Of a stretch of DNA of 16,516 nucleotides, positions 8,464 to 15,296 are shown in pieces; positions within the stretch are counted from its first letter, which is position 1, and every line of letters begins with the position of its first letter. The translations under genes and the position numbers were made by a program. The stretch is from a candidate division CSSED10-310 bacterium (GTDB taxonomy: Bacteria; CSSED10-310; JAFGDC01): positions 1 through 16,516 of the forward strand of contig JAFGDC010000189.1 of the NCBI GenBank assembly GCA_016932295.1, given 5' to 3'. The notes under the pieces were generated by a model. The model made no database searches. It was not told where the DNA came from and saw nothing but the letters and a program-made list of their open reading frames with translations.

Positions 8464-8745
8464 CTATGATTCGGCTATGGCGGTCTTGAAGGGTTTGCCG
8501 GGTTTGAACTTGATGGTCTGTCCTTCCTTTATCTGCGCCTCTTCTCCGGTCTTGGGATTGCGACCGATGCGCGGTTTTCTTCGCTTCACCTCAAACACAC
8601 CGAACCCGCCGAACTTCAACTTTTCCCCGTTTGCCAACACCGTTTTCATCGTATCCAGCAGGGCGTCGACAATCTCGGCTGATTCTTTTTTATTGAAGTG
8701 ATCGAGACGGTTCCATACGCGAATGACAATATCTTCTTTGGTCAT
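8464..8745 (-). CDS. HU/IHF-family DNA-binding protein
   Basis: A 93-residue histone-like protein of standard length. It starts MTKEDIVIRVWNRLDHFNKKESAEIV-like (helical dimerisation part, 1-40), then GFGVFEVKRRKPRIGRNPKTGEEAQI (about 47-72). The latter is the beta-arm with GRNP, whose Pro64 intercalates into and bends DNA in this family. The C-terminus, KFKPGKPFKTAI, closes the fold. The opening MTKxDI and GRNPKTGEE are close to IHF-alpha, while the end differs, so HU versus IHF subunit is left open. The ATG has GAGGGGG about seven bases upstream, and a promoter is visible about 75 bases upstream. Monocistronic; it converges with the SGNH hydrolase gene. Confidence 0.95.
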   Translation of the reverse strand: MTKEDIVIRVWNRLDHFNKKESAEIVDALLDTMKTVLANGEKLKFGGFGVFEVKRRKPRIGRNPKTGEEAQIKEGQTIKFKPGKPFKTAIAES

Positions 8746-8822
8746 CAGGCGCCCCCTCGCTCCACATCGAAGCTCATGTTCGAAACCATCGTATTGCTTC
8801 TGGATATCCGCATATCATCTCC

Positions 8823-8852
8823 TGCATAGCAAAAACCTTCCAAGAGTGTCAA
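8823..8852 (-). promoter_or_regulatory. sigma70-type promoter for the HU/IHF-like gene
   Basis: Minus strand: perfect TTGACA (complement of 8847-8852), 18-base spacer, then TATGCA (complement of 8823-8828) preceded by TGC, an extended -10. Transcription would start about 70 bases before the ATG. It lies after the stop of the second radical SAM gene, so the HU-like gene has its own promoter even if the upstream operon reads through. Confidence 0.5.
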
Positions 8853-8921
8853 GAAGTTTTTGTTTTACACAGGTTACCCTTCCCTTGACTGAAAGCGACC
8901 CCAGGTAAAGCGATGTGATCC

Positions 8922-10187
8922 TCATCTTCGGTCCCTGCCGCCACGATCCCGTGAACCGACCGACTGGTGCCCCTTCATGAATCCCTTCCATACCCCATTC
9001 CATACATTATTCCACAAGCCCTTCCCGAACCACCACCGCATGCTTCCCTTGGCCGGAACGGCACGATCCCCGCCCGATGATTCGGCACCCTTCGATTCTG
9101 AAACAGCCTCGCGCAGGAGTTCCCGAACGCGGCGATTTTCAAGAACACCACCCACGCAGCAGGTCGAACAGATGGGGAGGAGGTTCCCCTTCATAAGCGT
9201 TTCCCGTACGTGCTGAAAAAAATCACCGTACCAGATTTCCTCCAGGGAGTTCACACTCCCGTCGGCGCCGGCGTAGTCGAATTTATTGCAGGGAGTGACC
9301 AGTCCATCAGGCCTTATCAACAACAGGTACCATGGTTCGTAGCAGGGTATAGAGAGAAACGGTTCAGCATCATCCACTCTCTCGAGGTCTTGGCGGATCA
9401 CCTCATCCATGGCGGTTGTCTTCTCCACCAGGTCGGTTTCACGCATCGATTCAAAATTCGTCCATACTCCTGCCGCCGCAGCTCTGCGAGTCAGATCATC
9501 CAGTGCTTCCTGCAGCCACTGTTCATCCTCCCTGGTGAGGGCGAGGCAGCGCATCGATTCCGCATAGATCGTCATGGGTTGCAGAAGAACCTGCGCGCAG
9601 TTCACCTCCGCCGCAAGATCGACCAGGCGGTCCAGGTGCCGGAAGTTTTCTCTGCAGAGTACCGTGTGGAACCGAACCTCGGGGTACGGCGAACGGGAGG
9701 CTGTCTTGCGGTCGCGCAGCCTGATGAGTGCCCGGTACGCGGCGGCGAAGGCGCCTTCTCTGCCCCTCAGTCCATCATGGATCGATGCATCCGGTCCATC
9801 GATGCTGAAGGTTACCGTATTCCATCCATCCGCGATCATCTGGTCGATGAACTCGTCATCCAGCAGCATGCCGTTGGTGGTGAGCATACCCTGCATATTG
9901 AGATGCTTGATCTGCTTCATCATGGCAAGCGCGGTGGCGCGACGCACGAGCGGCTCGCCCCCACCGATGATGCGCCATTCCAGGGCACCCAGGCGAGCGG
10001 ACTCCTCAACCAGCTCAAGGAACCTGGAATCGGGCAATTCATCCTTGAACGTCGATGGATCGGCGATCCGCAACCAGCAAAAACGGCAGGCGAGATTGCA
10101 GTGATTCGTCAGATGGCATTCCACGACCACGGGCGGTGCCGGGTGCCCCCGCGCCCAGGACACGAGACGATCGATCCGGGGCTCCAA
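8922..10187 (-). CDS. radical SAM/SPASM-type enzyme with aromatic tetrapeptide-repeat tail (second paralog)
   Basis: A 421-residue radical SAM protein. CNLACRFC (Cys30, 34, 37) binds the [4Fe-4S]-SAM cluster. GGGEPL (75-80), LTTNG and FSIDG (127-131) follow in the usual order. C-terminal cysteines C282 (PCYEPWYL), C300 (TPCNKF) and C340/343/344 (LPICSTCC) look like a SPASM or twitch auxiliary-cluster domain, ending about residue 360. A low-complexity linker then leads to a tail of five tetrapeptides (386-405). The start is a TTG one base after the upstream paralog's TGA, with AAAGGG seven bases before; no ATG is available near the domain start. The paralog encoded just upstream is colinear up to about residue 256, so the pair arose by tandem duplication. 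SPASM enzymes usually modify peptides, but no precursor peptide is visible. Substrate unknown; context suggests glycan-related modification. Confidence 0.9.
   Translation of the reverse strand: MEPRIDRLVSWARGHPAPPVVVECHLTNHCNLACRFCWLRIADPSTFKDELPDSRFLELVEESARLGALEWRIIGGGEPLVRRATALAMMKQIKHLNMQGMLTTNGMLLDDEFIDQMIADGWNTVTFSIDGPDASIHDGLRGREGAFAAAYRALIRLRDRKTASRSPYPEVRFHTVLCRENFRHLDRLVDLAAEVNCAQVLLQPMTIYAESMRCLALTREDEQWLQEALDDLTRRAAAAGVWTNFESMRETDLVEKTTAMDEVIRQDLERVDDAEPFLSIPCYEPWYLLLIRPDGLVTPCNKFDYAGADGSVNSLEEIWYGDFFQHVRETLMKGNLLPICSTCCVGGVLENRRVRELLREAVSESKGAESSGGDRAVPAKGSMRWWFGKGLWNNVWNGVWKGFMKGHQSVGSRDRGGRDRR
8973..9032 (-). repeat. five 12-bp degenerate tandem repeats encoding a tetrapeptide array
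   Basis: In the frame of the radical SAM gene, five 12-base units encode WFGK-GLWN-NVWN-GVWK-GFMK. The pattern is Gly/Asn, hydrophobic, Trp/Gly/Met, Lys/Asn. The repeat is seen in DNA as well as protein; for example, the third and fourth units share GTATGGAA. The tail is followed by a basic, Arg-rich end. An aromatic plus lysine repeat of this kind suggests interfacial membrane binding. Confidence 0.7.
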
Positions 10188-10188
10188 T

Positions 10189-11517
10189 TCAAAACCCTTT
10201 CAGCAGTCGGTACAACTTGTACAGCCACCCTGCACGCAGATTCTCCATGACCTGGTGTTCAGCGCCACGCTGGGCCAGCACCCGTTTACGCTCCCCTAAC
10301 ACCGCCTCGAGTCTGACCAGTTGCGCATCCAAACGCCTGACTTCCGCCGCCATGAATTTACTGTTCGTCTCATCCACCGGGCGTTCCGACTCCACTTCCA
10401 CCACATCATCTTCGGACGGTGCCGGCGCTTTCCTGTCAGCCTCCATCAACTCCCATACCTCCCGCCTGAGTTTTTCGTTATCCAGCACCACTACCACACT
10501 GCACTTGGCGCAGCACTCAGGCAGACAGCGCCTGATCATATCCCTCCGGGTCTTGTTGAACACCTCACCGAACCAGATTTCCTCAAGGCTTTTGTCATGA
10601 ATGAACTCACCAGTGGTGAAGGTGGAGCAGCAACCAGCCAGCCCATTCCCTTTTATTCCCATGAGATACCAGGGTTGAAAGCAAGGGGCGTTGAGAAAGG
10701 TCGCGCTGAAGTCAGCCACCCTGCCGAGGACCACCGAATGGAAATCGTTTTTTTCCACCAGGCCGGTCTCCCGGAAATTGGCGATATTGGTGGCGATGCC
10801 AAGCCTGTCCGCAAGGTGCAGCGCCTCTTCTATGGATTCCTGCATGGCGGGGCGTTCATCCCGTGGAATATCCAGGGTCACGTCGCTGAGATAACCGGAG
10901 TAGATGGGCTCGAAAAAAACCAGTTGACAGCCGATGTCATGAGCCAGGGAAATCATTTCCGGCAACCGGCGATGGATGCGGTTGGTAAGGATGCAATTAA
11001 TGCCGATGTAGGGTGCGGTTGCACCACGGCGCGCTTTCTCGTTGCTGAACAGTTCGAGGTGTCGGGTCGCTTTTTCGAAGGCATCGGGACCATTACGCAG
11101 GAAGTTGTGGGTGGCGGCATCCGGGGCATCGATGCTGAACTGAACCTGATCCCAACCCAGATCGACCATCTCCTGTATGAGATCCGGAGTGAAGAGAACG
11201 CCGTTGGTAGTCAACTGCCCCCACATCTCGTGTCGTTTGATGCGCCTGAAGACCTCCGCCACCGTTTTCTTCCGCACCAGCGGTTCTCCGCCGCCCGAGA
11301 TGATCCACTCCCGCACGCCAATACGCCCGGCATCCTCCACTATTTCAACCGCCTTGTCATGGTGTATCTCGGCCGGAGCCAGGCCGCGGTCGGCATGTAT
11401 TTGCCAGCAGAACAGGCAGCGCAGATTGCATCGATTGGTGACATGCAGTTCGATGCGGACCGGCGCGGCCGGCTCTCCCCTGGCCCAGGCCGCCAAGCGT
11501 TCCGCGGTGATACTCAC
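10189..11517 (-). CDS. radical SAM/SPASM-type enzyme with coiled-coil and amphipathic tail (first paralog)
   Basis: A 442-residue radical SAM protein. CNLRCLFC places Cys30, Cys34 and Cys37 at the same positions as in its paralog. GGGEPL is again at 75-80, FSID at 127-130 and RETGLVEK at 249-256. Auxiliary-cluster cysteines are C279 (PCFQPWYL), C296/297 and C331, C335/336 and C339. After residue 350 it diverges: an acidic linker, a predicted coiled coil (about 386-424) and a final basic aromatic segment, GWLYKLYRLLKGF, likely an amphipathic membrane-binding helix. The start is a GTG whose GTGA overlaps the glycosyltransferase stop by four bases, so the genes are translationally coupled; its own TGA lies one base before the next gene. 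Reaction unknown. Family knowledge allows peptide maturation (PqqE-like) or alteration of a carbohydrate or lipid. Confidence 0.91.
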   Translation of the reverse strand: MSITAERLAAWARGEPAAPVRIELHVTNRCNLRCLFCWQIHADRGLAPAEIHHDKAVEIVEDAGRIGVREWIISGGGEPLVRKKTVAEVFRRIKRHEMWGQLTTNGVLFTPDLIQEMVDLGWDQVQFSIDAPDAATHNFLRNGPDAFEKATRHLELFSNEKARRGATAPYIGINCILTNRIHRRLPEMISLAHDIGCQLVFFEPIYSGYLSDVTLDIPRDERPAMQESIEEALHLADRLGIATNIANFRETGLVEKNDFHSVVLGRVADFSATFLNAPCFQPWYLMGIKGNGLAGCCSTFTTGEFIHDKSLEEIWFGEVFNKTRRDMIRRCLPECCAKCSVVVVLDNEKLRREVWELMEADRKAPAPSEDDVVEVESERPVDETNSKFMAAEVRRLDAQLVRLEAVLGERKRVLAQRGAEHQVMENLRAGWLYKLYRLLKGF

Positions 11518-12728
11518 GTTTCCCGCCCGTCGAAAAGCCTGGCATAGTCTTCACAGATCCTCAACCAGTCGAATTGTTCGGTAAACCGACGACCGTTGAC
11601 ACCGATCCGCCGTGCCGTTTCCGGTGACTCGATCAATGCGGAGATAGCGCTCACCATGTCTTCCGCCGAGTCGGCCAGGATGATTTCCTCACCGTCTCTC
11701 GCGGTGATTCCCTCGGCTCCTTTCAGCGTCGATACGACGGGGATACCGGCGGCGAAGTACTCCAGGATTTTGAGCCTGGTGCCGCCGCCTTTGCGCAGGG
11801 GAACCACGGCGATATCGGCGGCGGCGATGTGCTCTGGAAGGTCGTCCACCACCCCGGTGAAGATGATGTCGCGGTCCCTGTATCGCCGCGGCGGATCCAG
11901 GCCCACCACCAGCGCCTTGACCGTGAGTCCCCGTTGCCGCGCCAACGGCATTATCTGACGGGCAAGGAGCTTGACTGCCTCCACATTGGGGGGATACTGG
12001 AAATTGGCATGATAGATCAACACCGTGGTGCCTTCCAGACGGTAGCGCCGCCGGATGGCGTCACCATTCACCGCCTGGTATTGGGTCATGTCTACACCAT
12101 GTGGAATCACCGCCACACGGCCGGCATCTATCCCGAGAAGCCGTTCCAGCCGATCTCGATCCTGCCGGGAAACGGCGACGAGGTGGTCCACCGCGGTACA
12201 AAAATACTTTTCGCTGCGGCGCATGAACCACCGGCCCCGCCGCGACAGGCGGTCACGCTCCATGATCCTGGCATACTCCACGTTGTGCTCCACCAACGCG
12301 GTCGCCAAACCGAGGGGAAAGGCCGCGAACAATACCGGCGCCGTATAACAGGGGAACTCTGCCTGGAGCAGATCCAACCGATGACGGCGAGCCACATAGA
12401 GGGTTCGAACCCATAGGTTCAGGTCGAAGATAGGCATGAACAGCAGGTGATCATTGGCGGGTACGCCGAGGAGGCGCAGCAGCCGGGGAGACCAGCGGTG
12501 CATGGTGGGATAGAGTGACACCCAGCGGGGATAGGAGAACTCCTCGAAATGGCCTGCAACCACACGATGGTAGCCCGGTGTGCGATCGGTGATGAGATAC
12601 ACCTCCCGCTCCCAGTGCGAGAGGTACTTTGCGGTATAGAAGATTTTTGCCGCGGCGCCATGCTGGGGAGGAAAGATATCGCCCCGTGAAACAATCCCGA
12701 TCCGTTTGTCTCGCACCTGCTGCGTCAT
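11514..12728 (-). CDS. GT4-family glycosyltransferase
   Basis: A 404-residue GT-B fold glycosyltransferase. The N-terminal acceptor half starts RIGIVSRGDIFPPQHGAAAK, with a glycine-containing loop. VEHNVEY (147-152) and HLVAVSRQD (182-190) are typical of GT4. The donor half has IPHGVD (208-213), LIYHANFQYPPN, TGVVDD and the nucleotide-sugar block GGGTRLKILEYFAAGIPVVS (314-333). No transmembrane segment is evident, so it is probably cytosolic or membrane-peripheral, transferring a sugar from an NDP-sugar to a lipid-linked or protein acceptor. It is the first gene of a three-gene operon with the two radical SAM genes and lies about 45 bases below a strong promoter. The ATG has only a weak GGCGGA ribosome site. 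Resemblance to exopolysaccharide-type transferases is from memory, not a search. Confidence 0.93.
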   Translation of the reverse strand: MTQQVRDKRIGIVSRGDIFPPQHGAAAKIFYTAKYLSHWEREVYLITDRTPGYHRVVAGHFEEFSYPRWVSLYPTMHRWSPRLLRLLGVPANDHLLFMPIFDLNLWVRTLYVARRHRLDLLQAEFPCYTAPVLFAAFPLGLATALVEHNVEYARIMERDRLSRRGRWFMRRSEKYFCTAVDHLVAVSRQDRDRLERLLGIDAGRVAVIPHGVDMTQYQAVNGDAIRRRYRLEGTTVLIYHANFQYPPNVEAVKLLARQIMPLARQRGLTVKALVVGLDPPRRYRDRDIIFTGVVDDLPEHIAAADIAVVPLRKGGGTRLKILEYFAAGIPVVSTLKGAEGITARDGEEIILADSAEDMVSAISALIESPETARRIGVNGRRFTEQFDWLRICEDYARLFDGRET

Positions 12729-12779
12729 TTATCCGCCGGTCAAATGGTTGATAATGGCCCGCCTGAAATGAGCTAACTA

Positions 12780-12808
12780 TCTATAACTGAATGATATGGA
12801 GATGTCAA
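12780..12808 (-). promoter_or_regulatory. strong sigma70-type promoter for the glycosyltransferase/radical SAM operon
   Basis: Minus strand: perfect TTGACA (complement of 12803-12808), a 17-base spacer, and TATAGA (complement of 12780-12785), four of six matches to the -10. Predicted transcription starts near 12773, about 45 bases before the glycosyltransferase ATG. The surrounding 12740-12810 is clearly AT-richer than the flanking genes, as expected for a promoter. This is the best promoter match in the window. Confidence 0.65.
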
Positions 12809-12816
12809 TGATGGTT

Positions 12817-12840
12817 GCAGACGAAACAGCCCGTCTCTGC
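12817..12840 (-). terminator. weak hairpin just after the DJ-1/PfpI-like gene
   Basis: GCAGACG (12817-12823) can pair with CGTC/TGC (12832-12835 and 12838-12840) across a 2-base bulge, about seven pairs. It starts six bases after the stop codon and lies beside the -35 box of the next operon. There is no T-tract, so intrinsic termination is doubtful. Confidence 0.22.
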
Positions 12841-12846
12841 CGGCAC

Positions 12847-13371
12847 TCAGGTCTTCTTGATTTCCTCGATGATGTGTTTCACGAACTCCGGCAGTTCGCT
12901 GTATGACTGGCAGGTAACGATTCGATTATGCACGACCACCGGTTCATCAACCCAGATTGCGCCGGCCGACACAAGGTCGTCTCGAATGGAGCTGAAGCTT
13001 GTGAGTCTGGCGCCCTGTGCCAGGCCAGAAGAGACGAGGATGGAACCGCCATGCGAACTGGTGCCTACGATCCCGCCATATTCATGCACCTCTCGTACCA
13101 GCGTCACCATATCCTGGTGGCGGCGGATGTAGTCCGGCGCCCAGCCACCGGGAACGATCACTGCATCGTAATCCGAGGCGGCGACTTCAGATGCGTTGGC
13201 GCTCACCGTGATGGAATACCCATGGGTGCTCTTGTATTTATTCGAGCTGCCGGATCCCACCACGTGGATATTGGCGCCCTCTTCACGGAACCGCATGAGT
13301 GGATACCAGACCTCCAGGATTTGGTACTCCTTCTCAACCATGATCATGATTACCTTGTCGTGCAGTGACAT
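12847..13371 (-). CDS. DJ-1/PfpI-family protein with the catalytic Cys replaced by Ser
   Basis: A 174-residue protein from an ATG at 13371 with AAGGAGG four bases upstream; the open frame extends to 13524 but the extension has no family character. KVIMIMVEKEYQILEVWYP, EEGANIHVVG, DAVIVPGGWAPDYIR (69-83) and SIRDDLVSAG (127-137) align along the length of PfpI-type proteins. At the nucleophile elbow, where relatives read CHGP, this one reads SHGG (Ser106-His107). The conserved acid at the site of PfpI Glu12 appears to be Gln17, and the APER glutamate is Asp80. The only Cys is Cys154. It may be a pseudoenzyme, a binding protein, or a Ser-dependent variant; protease, deglycase or glyoxalase activity should not be assumed. 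Divergent from the gcv operon. Confidence 0.92.
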   Translation of the reverse strand: MSLHDKVIMIMVEKEYQILEVWYPLMRFREEGANIHVVGSGSSNKYKSTHGYSITVSANASEVAASDYDAVIVPGGWAPDYIRRHQDMVTLVREVHEYGGIVGTSSHGGSILVSSGLAQGARLTSFSSIRDDLVSAGAIWVDEPVVVHNRIVTCQSYSELPEFVKHIIEEIKKT

Positions 13372-13613
13372 CACGCCTCCTTGGTGCCGGTTCATCGCCT
13401 GTCGTCGATGTCTCGCGTACAAAACTGCCGGATAGTGATCCATGGGTCGTGGTGAATCCCGAGTGTAGCAAACTCGCTTTTCTCTGTATACCTCCTTTAC
13501 AACAGGTTTGCTCGATAGTTGCATGGCAGGATGTGACAGCGGATCAAGGGTGTTCCGCGGGAAATTCGGAAAGCTTCCACATCGGCACTCACCAACAGCG
13601 TCATGGACGTCTT

Positions 13614-13637
13614 GCCGCCGGTGCAGGCACCCCCGGC
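13614..13637. repeat. symmetric inverted repeat just upstream of the gcv promoter
   Basis: GCCG (13614-13617) pairs with CGGC (13634-13637), and GGTG (13620-13623) with CACC (13628-13631). They are separated by an internal CC/CC loop and capped by CAGG. It ends four bases before the -35 box, so it is placed where an operator could sit. An upstream transcript end is another option, but no T-tract follows. Confidence 0.35.
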
Positions 13638-13640
13638 TTC

Positions 13641-13669
13641 TTGACGAGAATTGAGGGGTATGCTAGTTT
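13641..13669 (+). promoter_or_regulatory. candidate sigma70 promoter of the gcv operon
   Basis: TTGACG (13641-13646), a 17-base spacer and TAGTTT (13664-13669), preceded by TGC as an extended -10. The -35 matches five of six bases; the -10 hexamer is poor (three of six) but helped by the TGn. Transcription would begin near 13676, giving a leader of only about 20 bases before the gcvT ATG. Confidence 0.42.
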
Positions 13670-13694
13670 TTCAGCGCATTATGAGGAGGATAGC

Positions 13695-14810
13695 ATGGAC
13701 AGCCTGAAGGCCAAGAAAACAGTTCTTTACGATGCGCATGTGAGCGCCGGCGGCAGAATAGTGGAGTTCGCCGGCTGGTTGATGCCGGTACAATTCACCT
13801 CGATTATGGAAGAGCATGATACCGTGCGGAACCGGGTTGGACTCTTCGATGTGAGTCATATGGGGGAAATCGACTTCAGAGGACCGGGGGCCCTGGCAGC
13901 GGTCCAGCACCTGGTCTGCAACGATGCGGCATCACTCATCGACGGCCAGGTGATGTATTCCGGCCTGATGACAGACAAGGGAACGTTCGTTGACGACGTT
14001 CTTGTGTACAAGATGGCGGCAGACCATTTCATGTTCTGTGTGAACGCATCCAACACCGACAAGGACTACGCCTGGATCATGTCCCATCTGCCTGGAAACG
14101 TGACCTGCGAGAACATCAGCGATCGCCTCTGCCAGATTGCCGTACAGGGTCCGGATGCGCTGCGGCTGCTCGGTCCGATGGTGCAGTCGAAGTTGAAGGA
14201 TCTCCGGTATTACCATTTTGTCAACGATGTACTGCTCGGTCATGACATCATCCTGAGCCGCACCGGATATACCGGGGAACGGGGCTACGAGATCTACGTC
14301 AGCAACGAACATGGTCCGGAAATCTGGGCGGCATTGCTGGAAAATGGTGCAGCCTTCGGAGTGGCACCCATCGGACTGGGCGCCAGGGACACCTTGCGGC
14401 TGGAAGCGGCTATGCCGCTGTACGGTAATGATATCGATGCTACAACGACTCCATTGGAAGCAGGCCTCGACTGGATGGTAAAAACGGAGAAAGGCGAGTT
14501 CCTGGGCCGCGCCGTCCTCCTCGGGCAACAACGCCAGGGAGTCACCCGACGCCTTGTGGGGATGGAGGCACTGGATCGCGGCATACCGCGACACGGGTAT
14601 GCGATTACTTACAACGGCGCGAAAGTAGGGGAAGTGACCAGCGGTACCCATGCGCCCTATCTCAAGAAAGCCATCGCCATGGGGTATGTCCCGGCGAGCC
14701 TCGCGGAACCAGGCACTGAATTGACCATCGAAATTCGCGGACGGGGTATCCGTGCCCAGGTCGTGGCATTGCCGTTTTATGACAAGAAGACGAAAGGCGC
14801 AAAACTCTGA
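13695..14810 (+). CDS. gcvT: aminomethyltransferase (glycine cleavage T-protein)
   Basis: A 371-residue T-protein, normal length. The ATG at 13695 follows AGGAGGA by four bases; the open frame reaches back to 13365, but that stretch is promoter region. Hallmarks: AGWLMPVQFTSIMEEH, GLFDVSHMGEIDF (49-61), TDKGTFVDDVLVY (93-105) with catalytic Asp101, RTGYTGERGYEIYV, and GLGARDTLRLEAAMPLYG. The C-terminal barrel includes GEVTSGTHAP. It releases ammonia from the aminomethyl-lipoyl H-protein and passes the methylene group to tetrahydrofolate. First gene of gcvT-gcvH-gcvPA; gcvH follows after 96 bases containing a hairpin. A role in sarcosine or dimethylglycine breakdown is unlikely given the neighbours. 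Confidence 0.97.
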   Translation: MDSLKAKKTVLYDAHVSAGGRIVEFAGWLMPVQFTSIMEEHDTVRNRVGLFDVSHMGEIDFRGPGALAAVQHLVCNDAASLIDGQVMYSGLMTDKGTFVDDVLVYKMAADHFMFCVNASNTDKDYAWIMSHLPGNVTCENISDRLCQIAVQGPDALRLLGPMVQSKLKDLRYYHFVNDVLLGHDIILSRTGYTGERGYEIYVSNEHGPEIWAALLENGAAFGVAPIGLGARDTLRLEAAMPLYGNDIDATTTPLEAGLDWMVKTEKGEFLGRAVLLGQQRQGVTRRLVGMEALDRGIPRHGYAITYNGAKVGEVTSGTHAPYLKKAIAMGYVPASLAEPGTELTIEIRGRGIRAQVVALPFYDKKTKGAKL

Positions 14811-14856
14811 GGCGGTCGGCATGAAGCCCTCCAACCGCGGACACGTCAATATACGG

Positions 14857-14880
14857 CCGGTGTTCGGTAAACGAACCCGG
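14857..14880 (+). repeat. hairpin in the gcvT-gcvH gap
   Basis: CCGG (14857-14860) plus GTTCG (14862-14866) pair with CGAAC (14872-14876) plus CCGG (14877-14880): nine pairs with one bulged T and a GTAAA loop. It ends 26 bases before the gcvH start. There is no T-tract, so it is more likely an mRNA stability or processing element than a terminator. Confidence 0.45.
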
Positions 14881-14906
14881 CGCATCCCATGATGAGGGAG
14901 GTAGAC

Positions 14907-15296
14907 ATGTATCCGGAAAAGTACAGGTATACAAAGGACCATGAATGGATTGAGGTGACCGGTGACATCGGCACCATCGGCATCACGCATCATGCCCAGG
15001 AAATGCTTGGCGACATCGTCTTTATCGAGCTGCCGGAAGTCGGCGCCGTGCTGAAGGCGCATGAATCACTGGGAACGGTGGAGTCGGTGAAAGCCGTGTC
15101 CGACATCTATGCCCCGGTTTCCGGTGAAGTGGTGGAAGTGCATGAGGAACTCAACGACGAACCGGAACAGGTCAACCAAGATCCCCATGACGCCGGTTGG
15201 CTCGTGAAGGTGAGACTGGCCGATCCCGGCGAATTGGACAAGCTGATGGATGCGGTTGCCTACGGTGCGTTCGTGGCGGAGGAAGCCGGCGAGTGA
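14907..15296 (+). CDS. gcvH: glycine cleavage system H-protein
   Basis: A 129-residue lipoyl carrier of standard length. The ATG at 14907 has GGGAGG five bases upstream and opens MYPEKYRYTKDHEW, typical of GcvH; an in-frame ATG at 14889 would precede the ribosome site. GITHHAQEMLGDIVFIELPEVG is followed by GTVESVKAVSDIYAPVSGEV, in which Lys62 is the lipoylation site. The C-terminal NDEPEQVNQDPHDAGWLVKV segment is intact. It shuttles the aminomethyl group between P-protein and T-protein. Its TGA overlaps the GTG start of gcvPA. Confidence 0.97.
   Translation: MYPEKYRYTKDHEWIEVTGDIGTIGITHHAQEMLGDIVFIELPEVGAVLKAHESLGTVESVKAVSDIYAPVSGEVVEVHEELNDEPEQVNQDPHDAGWLVKVRLADPGELDKLMDAVAYGAFVAEEAGE

Larger units (their letters stand above)
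13372..13694. other. divergent intergenic region between the DJ-1-like gene and gcvT
   Basis: These 323 bases hold the gcv promoter (13641-13669) and a symmetric hairpin directly upstream of it (13614-13637). On the minus strand an AAAGGAGG (complement of 13491-13498) looks like a ribosome site but no start codon follows it. I found no good promoter for the DJ-1-like gene and no glycine-riboswitch-like core before gcvT. Confidence 0.5.

Noticed and set aside
8746..8921. A precursor peptide gene for the radical SAM enzymes, searched for here and at 12729-12846.
   Set aside because: The only short frame (8815-9003, minus) overlaps the radical SAM 3' end and the HU promoter, and has no ribosome site or leader/core pattern.
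10321..11547. A 408-codon plus-strand open frame opposite the first radical SAM gene, and similar long frames at 324-1196, 2365-3159, 3175-4062, 9210-10250 and 13932-15062.
   Set aside because: They lie antisense to genes with clear family motifs, have no recognisable domains or ribosome sites, and are expected by-products of GC-rich codon use.
13487..13500. A minus-strand AAAGGAGG motif resembling a strong ribosome site (the complement of the 16S rRNA tail).
   Set aside because: No start codon follows at a usable distance, and the adjoining sequence is not rRNA.
13365..13694. Upstream extension of the gcvT reading frame.
   Set aside because: It precedes the AGGAGGA ribosome site and covers the promoter and inverted repeat. 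GcvT proteins start at the chosen ATG.
13525..13694. Glycine riboswitch upstream of gcvT.
   Set aside because: No conserved aptamer core was recognised, and the candidate promoter leaves only about 20 bases of leader. A covariance search would settle it.
14821..14892. A 23-codon basic ORF in the gcvT-gcvH gap.
   Set aside because: Weak ribosome site and it overlaps the hairpin. Nothing shows it is a leader peptide.
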